A DNA stretch of 64,000 bases from Fodinibius sp034521915 (lineage in GTDB: Bacteria > Bacteroidota > Rhodothermia > Balneolales > Balneolaceae): positions 124,001-188,000 of the forward strand of contig NZ_JAXHLU010000004.1 of the NCBI RefSeq assembly GCF_034521915.1. The letters are read 5' to 3'. A program made the position numbers and the translations under genes. The notes under the pieces are model-generated. The model did no database searches, had not been told where the DNA came from, and worked only from the letters and a program-made list of their open reading frames with translations. Shown piece after piece: positions 52,455 through 61,878 of this stretch (positions within the stretch are counted from its first letter, which is position 1; every line of letters starts with the position of its first letter).

Positions 52455-54380
52455 GTGCGGCTACCTGGTCTATTGAAATATGTATTTTTGGCTGTGTTGA
52501 TGATATTTTTATGTATTGAATCAGCTGCAGCCCAGGATATGTCGGATGATTCTGAGAGAGTGCCCCAGGTATGGAATGTTTCTTTTGAAGGAAATATCAC
52601 TTATTCCGGGATGGTGCTTAAAAACCAGATTGCGACAGAAGCTCCGGGGTTTGGAGAGAAGCTAAAATTCTGGGATAAAACAGGTTTTGAGTTAAATGAG
52701 AAGGATATTAAGCGAGATGTAATTCGCATTCGCAATTATTATCAACGACGAGGATTTATAAATGTTGAGGTGGGATATCGTATTGAAACAACAAATAAAG
52801 AGTGGAAAAAAGAGGTATTTTTTACGATAAAGGAAAACAATCCCATCCGAATACATGATGTTGAGTATAAAATTAAGGGAGATGATAAAAATGTAAGGCA
52901 GGTTTGGGATAGCCGTGCTTTTTCTCGGGCACAAAACCAACATTCCTACCAGCGGGGGAATCGGTATGAAATGATAAAAGAACCTGAGGTCGTGGGGAAG
53001 TTTTCTGATGTGATCAAAAACCTTGGATACGCATATGTGGATGTTAATATTGATGCAGCTATAGATACCTCGGCACTTTCTGCTGATCTATCTATTGAAG
53101 CCGAGTTAGGTCCACGAACGTATATCGATTCTATAAAAGTAGAGGGTATCGAGACAGTTGATAAGGATTATGTGCTGCGCGAAGCCTCATTGGAACGGGG
53201 CAAAAAATATAGCCTTAATAAACTGCAGAAAGCGCAAAAAGAACTTTTTAATCATCACTTGTTTCGATTTGCTACAATTAGTATTCCCGACCAGCCGCAA
53301 GATTCAACACTAAACTTGCTAATGCGTATACGCGAAAAAGAACAGCGCTCAGTTGAGTTACTTGCAGGGTTTGGAACTGAGGATAAATTACGTGGCCAAG
53401 CCAGCTGGACTCATCGAAATGTTGCCCGTCGTGGTCATCGCTTTAGTGTAACTGCCCGAGGTTCATTTATTGAGCAGTACGTAAATATGAGCTATCAATT
53501 TCCCTATGTTTTTAATACCAAAAGCAGTTTTATCATATCTCCTTTTGGGCAACATTTGTTGGAGAGCAATTATGAACTGTTGCGGGCGGGTATTACCAAC
53601 AGTTTTATTTATCAATATAGTCAAAATCTAACGGCCTCGGCCTCGTACGAATTTACCAAAAACCAAGAGCTTTCAAGGCAAAGAGATATTAGCTTGCCCG
53701 ATACAACACTGGAATACGATCTGTCATCACTACAATTAACTGGCTATTACAGTCAGGGTTATGGTCGACAGCAGGAAGGATGGGTAATACAACCTTACCT
53801 TGAATCTTCGGGATTTTTTGGATTTGCTACCTTTAGCTTTCAAAAACTGTCTGCGGATATTCGTCGTTTTACGAGGCTTACGAGTTCAACAATGTTGGCC
53901 ATGCGGGTGCAGGGGGGCGGATTGTTCCAGACTTCTTCAGATTCTTTGCCCAGTAACATCCGATTTTACCTGGGCGGAACGAATTCGGTTCGGGGTTGGT
54001 ATCGCCATGAGTTGGGACCGAAGAGAGTGCAGGTCGACAGTACCGGTTTCAATGATTACATTCCACTGGGAGGCAGAGCTATGTTTGGTTTTAATGTAGA
54101 GATTCGTCAGGAATTGGGATTTTTAATTAACGGACTTGGAATGGCCGCTTTTTTGGACGGTGGACAAATCTGGGAAACTTTTGCACGTGCACCGCGGCGT
54201 CCGTTGCAATTTGGAATAGGCGGCGGACTTCGTTATAAGTCACCGCTGGGCCCGGTTAGGGTCGATATTGGATACAAGCTTAATCCTACCAATCAGGATT
54301 TAGATATATATCAGGGCACGAATCACGGCAGTGCGTGGAATCGTATTGGTATTCACTTTAGCATAGGGCAGGCCTTTTAA
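52455..54380 (+). CDS. tamA: Outer membrane Omp85 protein, TamA/BamA-like
   Basis: A 641-residue outer-membrane protein starting with GTG; an internal TTG giving MKYVFLAVLMIFLC would be an equally good start. A signal peptide is cleaved near SAAA-Q. The N-terminal half holds about three POTRA domains (QVWNVSFEGNITYSG, PIRIHDVEYKIKG, DSIKVEGIETVDKDYV), and the C-terminal half is the 16-strand barrel, ending in Phe (GIHFSIGQAF). It contains a conserved RFYLGGTNSVRGW segment. Being directly upstream of tamB with a TAATG overlap, it is better called TamA than BamA. Confidence 0.9.
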   Translation: MRLPGLLKYVFLAVLMIFLCIESAAAQDMSDDSERVPQVWNVSFEGNITYSGMVLKNQIATEAPGFGEKLKFWDKTGFELNEKDIKRDVIRIRNYYQRRGFINVEVGYRIETTNKEWKKEVFFTIKENNPIRIHDVEYKIKGDDKNVRQVWDSRAFSRAQNQHSYQRGNRYEMIKEPEVVGKFSDVIKNLGYAYVDVNIDAAIDTSALSADLSIEAELGPRTYIDSIKVEGIETVDKDYVLREASLERGKKYSLNKLQKAQKELFNHHLFRFATISIPDQPQDSTLNLLMRIREKEQRSVELLAGFGTEDKLRGQASWTHRNVARRGHRFSVTARGSFIEQYVNMSYQFPYVFNTKSSFIISPFGQHLLESNYELLRAGITNSFIYQYSQNLTASASYEFTKNQELSRQRDISLPDTTLEYDLSSLQLTGYYSQGYGRQQEGWVIQPYLESSGFFGFATFSFQKLSADIRRFTRLTSSTMLAMRVQGGGLFQTSSDSLPSNIRFYLGGTNSVRGWYRHELGPKRVQVDSTGFNDYIPLGGRAMFGFNVEIRQELGFLINGLGMAAFLDGGQIWETFARAPRRPLQFGIGGGLRYKSPLGPVRVDIGYKLNPTNQDLDIYQGTNHGSAWNRIGIHFSIGQAF

Positions 54381-57300
54381 TGGATAAGCCGAACAACAAA
54401 TATAGCACCATAAAACGTTGGGGAAAGCGTTTGCTTTGGTTTTGCTTATCAGTTTTCGTAATGGGATTGATTCTGCGTTTATCCCTAAAGACGGCGTTTG
54501 TTCAGGATCGGGTTCGAAGTGCCCTCGTATCAACAGCAAATGAACAGCTCAACGCACAGCTGTCTATAGAAAAGTTGTCAGGGGATTTATGGAAAGACAT
54601 AACGTTATCCCAAATTATTTTAACCCAAGGCGATGATACTATTGCACAAATCGATTCTGTACACACTACGTACAATATCTGGGCTTTATTGGGAGGAAAA
54701 ATTGACGTAACTAATTTGAGTATTTATCAGCCTTCGCTGAATCTCCGGCAGGATACCGAAGGTTGGAATGTTAATCAATTGGTGGCCGAATCGTCTGATA
54801 CAACGGAATCAGCAATGATGCCTTTCCGCATTTCAAAATTTGTATTAGATAACGGGGCTGTTTCTGTTGAATCCGATAGTTTGTCGCTGGGATCGAGTTA
54901 TGAGATTAGGAAAATGAATATTGCCAGCAGCATTGGGTATGATGGCAAGATCTTCGAGCTCGATCTGCGTGACTTCTCTTTAAATGTAACCGAAAATGAT
55001 CTGGATCAATCTCTGGACGTTCAAGCTTCGGCTTCGGCAAAAAATCGAAAACTGACTCTTGAAAAACTGGTTTTAGCAACGGGGCAGTCAGTAATTGAAG
55101 CCAGCGGATATACTAATATGGCTGATACGACTCTGCAGCTTGGAGTTGCTTCAACGCCGGTTTATTGGTCAGATATTGCAGGGATTATAGAAGAGTATCC
55201 CGTTCGGGAAAACGTGGATGTAACGTTTTCAGTTCGGGGAAATCCAGAGCAGTTCGACCTCGGACTTTTCATGGAGGGAGAGGGGATACGATCATTCGAA
55301 ATGAACAGTCGCGTTGTTTGGCAATCTGAGCTAATCGTAGAGCGGGTTACAACCTCAGCCAAGTTAATAGATCTGGAGACACTATTAGCTAACACGACCT
55401 ATCCGCGGTTACAAAACTTAGATCTTACCTTTAATGGTCAGGCAAATATTTTCGATTTGTCAAAAACGGCCGGTAAGCTTTCATTTTCGGCAGCCGATAT
55501 TGAAAGCAGTCCCTATGGCTTACAAAAATTATCAGCTAAGGGTAAAATCGAAGATCAGTCTCTTGCATTAACGGTAGAAGCTGTTGAAGGTCAGCAAAGA
55601 ATGGCAGTTGATTTATCGGCCCGGGATATTTGGTCGGAACAACCTTTGCTAAAAGGTAATGTTCTGGGTGAAAATATTAATCCGGGGTACTGGATGCAGG
55701 ATACAACCTATGGCGGCAACCTGGCTTTTAATTTGACGTTTGAGGGCAGGAATTGGTATCCCCAGAAGGAGCCATGGGATTATACTTTGAGCATGCCGAA
55801 GGGGACGATATTGGGACATAATATCACAGATACTGAAGTGAATGGCCTTATTGGCAGCAATGATTTTACGGCAGATGGGGCAATGAATTTTCACGATGGA
55901 CGTATTGAATTGGCAACATCATTGCAGGAGATCACAACAACGCCATCGTATGAATACCGGTTAAAAACTGAAGAATTAGATCTGGGTACTTTATTAGAAG
56001 GAGAGAATTTCAGCACGTCACTGAATGGGCTTATTACCGGAAAGGGAACGGGATTCGACCCTGCAAGCATGCAGCTACGGTCAACGGTGGAGGTTGATTC
56101 TTCTATCATAAATGGGGAGAAGGTTGATACTATATTTGCTGATTTTTCGATACGCGATAGTGTTGTAACCGTTGACAGTGCCCGGTTGCAAAGTGGTATT
56201 TCCGACGGTGTATTTAATGTTCGACTGAATATGCTGGATCCATATAAAGTGGAAAATGAATTATTTTTGGATCTGGTACTCAAAGATTTATCGTCGCTGG
56301 CTCCCTTGGCAAATGCTGATGAGTTACAGGCGGAGGGCGATATTATGGGGACATTAAGTCCGTATGAGAATAATGGTCTTCGATTTCTTGGGAAATTAGA
56401 CATTCATGATATAGCGTATGACTCACTTTTTATCGCTGATCGTGCTCAGGGATCGGTGGATATCAATGTTGGAGATACGCTTTTTTACCTTACTGATTTG
56501 AATTTGCAGGAGCCGGTATTTTCGGGAATTCGGCTTCAGAATTTAAGTCTTAAAACAAAAGGTGATTACAGGGATGGAATTGCTAAAGGACAGTACGACT
56601 TTCAATTTACAAGTTCTACAGAGGGACGTATTGAACAGTCTGGAACGTATCATGTAGCAACAGATTCCATCAGGATAAAAACCAGTGAATTAAACCTGAT
56701 CAGTGATTATCGAACTTTGACACTCGAGGAGTCTTTTGAATTGCGGTATCAGAATGATAGCCTCCGCATGGATACACTGCGCATTTCATCCGGGGACGGA
56801 TCGTTTCTGGAAGTGGGATTACCGATAATCAGTACGGATGAACAGCGGGGTTTTGTAAAAGGGAATGATCTGAACACGGCTGTAATTCAAAGCAGCTTAT
56901 TGGGAGAAACCTTTTTTGAGGGAATGCTATCGGGACAATTTAACATCGATCGCCGGGGTACCGACTTGCAGGCAACGGGCGATATGGTGTTATCAGAGAT
57001 AAATTTTGAGGGTGCCGATTTTGACTCATTAACAATTTCTGCTGATATTGCCGAGGAGCGAATGGAGGGAGCTTTATCTCTTGAAGGATGATGGGGATGA
57101 GCTGATTAGCGGGCATACCCAGTTGCCTTTTAAGCTGGGTGATCCCGAGACGTTTGAAAAAGCCTTCTTTGAAGAGCCGGTATCGGGCGAATTGAGAGTA
57201 TGGGATATTTCTATCGAGCGTTTTCAGTCATTTTTCGATGAGGTAGAAGATACTGAAACGAGCGGTGTCTTTTCGTTTTGGGGAACAATCGGTGGTACGG

Positions 57301-58844
57301 CAGGCGATCCCGAGTTTGATGCCGATGTGACCTTGAAAAATGCTATGCTCTCGGGCGTTGCCATCGATTCCATAACGGCAGGTGCGAATTACCGGCACGC
57401 TGATGAGGAGCTCACGCTGGATGCTTCCGTTATGTCTCTGAAGCAACGTGCTGCAAAAATTAGTGCTCGCTTTCCTTTGTTTATCGATATGAAAACATTT
57501 CAAGTAGATTTGCCGGAACAGAAAGATCATATTGCTGTCGATATTGAGACGGATGAGTTTAACTTAAGGGCGCTCAATGATTTTATTGATCCGTTGCTGT
57601 TAAGAGAGGTAAGAGGGAGTCTTGACGGTTCTGTGCAGGTTAAAGGAGCAGTGCAGGATTTAAAAACAGATGGATATCTGGAACTGAAAGGAGGGCAGTT
57701 CCGTCTGGTGCCGGCCGGAATTATGGTGAATAATATTGCCTCAACAATTAACTTTACTCCTAACCAAATCCGGCTTTCAAAATTTTCAGCTCAAAGCGGA
57801 GGCGGTGATATTCAGGCGAATGGTACAATTGAGCTGAATGAACTGATTCCCGGAGCCATGGATATCAAGATAAATGCTCAGAACTTTCGGGCGGCCAACA
57901 CCTCTGAGTATAATGCAGTTATAAATCTTAATGCCCGAACGCAGGGAACAGTTACAAGTCCGGATATATCTGGAAGCCTCGATTTTCTGAGTGGTTTTAT
58001 TAAACTGGATAACTTCGGTGAAAAGTCGGTTGAAAGTGTGCAGTTGGATACTGAGGGTCAGGAATCATCTTCGTTTAGTGTGTATGATTCTTTAGCCTTG
58101 GATATGGATATTGGATTTAATAGGCGGTTTTTTATCCGAAATGAGCGCTACCTCGAAATGGAGCTTGAATTGGATGGGGTATTGGATTTGGTTAAAAAAA
58201 GTGGAAGTGATCTGGAGCTTTTTGGAGATATGACCGCTCCGAATGGATATGCACGTCCCTTTGGGAAACGATTTGATCTTGAGGAAGGCGTTGTAACGTT
58301 CAGCGGTAATCCTGAAAATCCGCAGCTTCAGATTAGAACTAAATATGAGCCCCCACAAACTCAGGAAGATATTGTAATCTGGTACATCATTGAAGGTACC
58401 GTTGAGAAACCTCAATTTAGATATGAGAGTCAGCCACCGATGGAGCTCGAAAATATTATAAGCTATACGCTGTTTGGACAGCCTTTTTATGCACTGGACT
58501 CCTGGAAACAGGTCGTAGCGAGTTCCGGAAGTAATACTACGGCCGCAGATGTTGCCCTGGATGTTCTTTTGGATAGGGTGGAAGCACTGGCAACACAGCG
58601 GCTGGGCATCGATGTGGTGAAAATTAATAACACTCGGTCTGGTGGAGAAACAGGAACTTCTATAACTACCGGCTGGTATTTGAATCCTAAAGTATTCTTT
58701 GCTATCCAGAACGTTATTACGGGTTCAACGCCGGATACGGGTTTCTTGTTGGAGTATATGCTGCGTGAAGATCTGAAATTGATTCTGCGACAGGGAAATA
58801 ATATTCGCCAGGGTGTGGATATAAGATGGAATTATGATTATTAG
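54380..58844 (+). pseudogene. tamB: TamB-like autotransporter-assembly protein interrupted by a frameshift
   Basis: The gene opens with ATG overlapping the tamA stop (TAATG). The N-terminus has a membrane anchor (LLWFCLSVFVMGLILRL), and most of the protein is beta-helical/AsmA-like repeats, with a C-terminal DUF490-type domain (NGYARPFGKRF, QTQEDIVIWYIIEG, SYTLFGQPFYALDS). The first frame stops at 57091; the rest lies in the +1 frame to 58844. Removal of one G in the GAAGGATGATGGGG around 57086 joins EGALSLE to DDGDELISGHTQLPF in a single protein of about 1487 residues, typical of TamB. TamB spans the periplasm and carries phospholipids or outer-membrane proteins with TamA. Confidence 0.88.
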
Positions 58845-58887
58845 GTTTAGTAGTGAGTAGTGAGTTAAGACTGCTATTTTAATATTT

Positions 58888-58917
58888 GTGTCATCCTGAA
58901 CTCGTTTCAGGATCTTT
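58888..58917. repeat. Solo end of the family A repeat
   Basis: GTGTCATCCTGAACTCG followed by TTTCAGGATCTTT has the same tip as the long family A elements, without the other end. It lies 44 bases after tamB. Confidence 0.75.
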
Positions 58918-59057
58918 AAATAACAGGGTATATTAAGTTAAAATAGATTTTTTCATGATACCTTGCGTTTCTCTATGTAACTATGTGGAAAGGCTTTGGA
59001 AACCACGAAATACTTATAAAATAAGAGCTATTAATTTTTTGAGACTATAAATAAACC

Positions 59058-60158
59058 ATGTATTCAAACGAAGACCGTCAATTAGCGAAAAAGATTTTAG
59101 AGTTCAGCTGTGAGCTGGAAAAGGGACAGAATGTGATGCTACAGCTTGTGGGGCTGAATGGCATTGGCCTGCTGCGGGCGCTGGTGGAGCACGCCCGTGA
59201 GATGGATGCTAATCCCTTTGTACAAATTGAAGACACTGAAATTCGCCGCATGCTTGTAGAAACCGGGGACAAAGAATTTTGGAAAGGGCAGGCAGAAAAT
59301 GATCAGCTTCCCCTTATGAAGCATATGGATGCCTTTGTAGGTATTCGTGCAGCCCTTAATATTTATGAGCAGGCAGATGTAAGTAAGGAGGCAAACAAAG
59401 CCTATGCTGATCATTTTGTAGATCCCGTGCATTATAAAGAACGTGTCAATAATACCAATTGGGTAGTGTTGCGCTATCCTTCTGAAGCTTTTGCCATGAA
59501 TGCCAAGATGCCCACCCAGCGCTTTAGGGAGTTTTATTATAAAGCATGTCTGCTGGATTATACCGAGCTGGCCGAAGCAATGAAGCCATTGCAAACACGG
59601 CTCGAAGAAACGGATATGATTCGGCTCGAAGGAGAGGGCACTGACATCGAATTTTCGGTCAAAGATCAAACCTGGATACCCTGCTTTGGGAAGCGAAACA
59701 TTCCTGACGGAGAGCTTTTTTCATCTCCGATTTTGTCTTCTGTAAACGGGCATATTACCTATGCTCCCAGCGTATACCAGGGCAAGCCATTTGAGTACGT
59801 CAAGCTGGAAGTACGCGACGGCGTGGTTATTGATTCGGATTCATCAAACAATGAAGCACTTGAGGAAATCTTGGATACGGATGCCGGTGCGCGTCAGTTT
59901 GGTGAATTTAGTTTTGGATTGAATCCCATTATCGATGAGCCGATGTATGATATCCTTTTTGATGAGAAAATATACGGTTCGAATCACCTAACGCTTGGCA
60001 ATGATTATGAGATTGCTCCCAACGGCAACGAGAGTAATATTCACTGGGATCTGGTGTGTATCGGTGCGGATGTATATTTAGACGGAGAAAAAATTCGCGA
60101 GGGCCGCAAGTTTGTTACCGATGATTTGAAAGGATTGAATCCCGAAAACTTGCTTTAA
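59058..60158 (+). CDS. M29-family aminopeptidase
   Basis: A 366-residue cytoplasmic metallopeptidase. The M29 signatures are NIPDGELFSSPILSSVNG (metal-binding Glu), the FGEFSFGLNPIIDEP strand, and NHLTLGNDYEIAPNG followed by SNIHWDLV (metal-binding His and Asp). The two-metal enzyme removes N-terminal residues from peptides, and many members are thermostable. It is monocistronic, with no obvious partner; the other proteases in the window are exported and this one is not. Confidence 0.93.
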   Translation: MYSNEDRQLAKKILEFSCELEKGQNVMLQLVGLNGIGLLRALVEHAREMDANPFVQIEDTEIRRMLVETGDKEFWKGQAENDQLPLMKHMDAFVGIRAALNIYEQADVSKEANKAYADHFVDPVHYKERVNNTNWVVLRYPSEAFAMNAKMPTQRFREFYYKACLLDYTELAEAMKPLQTRLEETDMIRLEGEGTDIEFSVKDQTWIPCFGKRNIPDGELFSSPILSSVNGHITYAPSVYQGKPFEYVKLEVRDGVVIDSDSSNNEALEEILDTDAGARQFGEFSFGLNPIIDEPMYDILFDEKIYGSNHLTLGNDYEIAPNGNESNIHWDLVCIGADVYLDGEKIREGRKFVTDDLKGLNPENLL

Positions 60159-60295
60159 ATAACAATATCCTGGGAATAAATTTCTGCGTTATAAATGCCT
60201 TTTTAATGACTGGTGATCTGAGGGAACTTATAATTGGATATCCCCTTAAAAATGTTTCAGTTTGGTATGGGCAATTACAATAGATATCCCAATCT

Positions 60296-61786
60296 ATGAA
60301 TTCGGTACAACATGTTTTCGGCTGTTTTTTGCTATTCTTATTTATAGCTTCGTCAGCGAATGGACAACAGAAAAATTCCAATAAATCCGGTTGGAAGGGG
60401 GATTCTTCAAAGATAAAGACCGAATATATCAGCTTCGATTTCAGTACTACGGAAAAGCTGAAAGCAGTTGATAATGCCACTCAAACTCCAAAAGGTATCC
60501 GGATAGAAAAAACGGATAAGCAGGGTACGCTTCTGTCTGATGAAATTGCAGTTCCTGTAGACAGTATTGCTCCTTTTTTGGCTGTTGGCAGCCGTTTGGT
60601 GCAACGGTCATCAGGAGAGGAATCACAAAATATTCAATTGCAAATTCGACATACGGCTGACCGGCAGCAATGGTCGGAATGGCAAACCATTGAAAAAGAT
60701 GATCATCTTACTACCAGCCCGGATACGTTGGTTGGGAGACTGCAATTTTTGCCGGATTCAACCCGGTTATTGCAATTTAGAGTCGTTTTAGGGCAGGCTC
60801 AGAGACCAACGACGCTGCAATCGCTGAAGCTTTCATTTACTAGTCCGGGTGCTACTTCAACGGCGGTACTCCAAGAGCTAAAGAAGCAGGCTGCTAAACA
60901 GTCTGCAAGGCAGAAATCACAACTCAATGAGAATCAGGATTATCCGATGCCGGAATATGTGACTCGTACCGAATGGGATTGCCCTGATGGACAGGAACCA
61001 AGCGGTTCGGTATCTGCAACGGATGTAACTCATCAGATTATTCATCATTCCGCTGGGACGAACTCTTCATCTGATTGGCCGGCCGTAGTGCGAAGTATCT
61101 GGGATTATCACGTCAACACCAATGGCTGGAACGATATCGGTTATAACTGGCTGATTGATCCCAATGGAATTATTTACCAGGGACGTGGATGGATTAATGG
61201 AAACGATGAGGTACAGGGAGCTCATTTCTGTGGCACCAATTCGAATACAATGGGGGTTTGCCTGCTGGGAAATTTTGAAGAAGTACAGCCTTCTACAAAT
61301 GCCTTGAATAATCTTGAAGAGCTGCTGGCATGGAAATCCGACGAGAAAAATATCGATCCGACCGAACGGAGTTTTCATGCGTCAAGTGGATTTCGTTTGT
61401 ATACAATAAGCGGTCATCGAGATGGATGCAGCACTTTGTGTCCGGGCGAAAATTTATATGTACGCCTGCCCGAAATTCGTGATAATGTGTATATGAAGAT
61501 TGGTGAAACTGCCGACACAGAAACCGATATAGCTTTGCAATATAATTATCCCAACCCGTTTTCAGAATCGACAACGATTAATTTTAGCCTTGAGAGGTCG
61601 GGAAAAGTGCGAATAACTATCTGGGATGTGGCCGGTCGAATGGTGGATGAGGTTACAGATCAATTTTATGAGGCCGACAGTCATGCTGAAATCTGGGATG
61701 CGTCAGCTTATGCCTCAGGCGTTTATTTCTGCAGGATGCAATTTGAAGACCAATTGCTTGTACAAAAAATGGTTTTAGTTAAATAA
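60296..61786 (+). CDS. Secreted N-acetylmuramoyl-L-alanine amidase with C-terminal Por (type IX) sorting domain
   Basis: A 496-residue exported enzyme with a signal peptide (FLLFLFIASSANG-QQ). The middle part is a PGRP/amidase_2 domain with zinc residues at His250/His251 in IIHHSAGT, then GYNWLIDPNGIIYQGRGW, and SGHRDGCSTLCPG near the end. The last ~80 residues (from YNYPNPFSESTTINFSLE to QKMVLVK) are the type A Por secretion sorting domain, indicating export by a type IX secretion system to the surface. The long N-terminal part (30-210) is of unknown fold. It cleaves peptidoglycan stem peptides. Confidence 0.92.
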   Translation: MNSVQHVFGCFLLFLFIASSANGQQKNSNKSGWKGDSSKIKTEYISFDFSTTEKLKAVDNATQTPKGIRIEKTDKQGTLLSDEIAVPVDSIAPFLAVGSRLVQRSSGEESQNIQLQIRHTADRQQWSEWQTIEKDDHLTTSPDTLVGRLQFLPDSTRLLQFRVVLGQAQRPTTLQSLKLSFTSPGATSTAVLQELKKQAAKQSARQKSQLNENQDYPMPEYVTRTEWDCPDGQEPSGSVSATDVTHQIIHHSAGTNSSSDWPAVVRSIWDYHVNTNGWNDIGYNWLIDPNGIIYQGRGWINGNDEVQGAHFCGTNSNTMGVCLLGNFEEVQPSTNALNNLEELLAWKSDEKNIDPTERSFHASSGFRLYTISGHRDGCSTLCPGENLYVRLPEIRDNVYMKIGETADTETDIALQYNYPNPFSESTTINFSLERSGKVRITIWDVAGRMVDEVTDQFYEADSHAEIWDASAYASGVYFCRMQFEDQLLVQKMVLVK

Positions 61787-61819
61787 TCGCCTTTTATGGC
61801 GAAACGTTGATAAAAATAA

Positions 61820-61849
61820 AATAGCGCGGGAACTAGTTCCCGCGCTATT
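61820..61849. terminator. Perfect 30-base palindrome between convergent genes
   Basis: AATAGCGCGGGAACT / AGTTCCCGCGCTATT, with no loop bases, between the amidase (+) and clpB (-) ends. The flanks are A-rich on the left but lack a strong T-run on the right, so it may terminate mainly the minus-strand clpB transcript. Confidence 0.75.
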
Positions 61850-61878
61850 GATCATTGTAACTGCTAACTATCAACTGT

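Noticed and set aside
57048..58844. A separate gene starting at 57048 downstream of tamB
   Set aside because: Its first residues (PRSEWRELYLL) are the out-of-frame reading of the end of the first tamB part, while the rest continues the TamB repeats and DUF490-like end. One gene with a frameshift explains it better.
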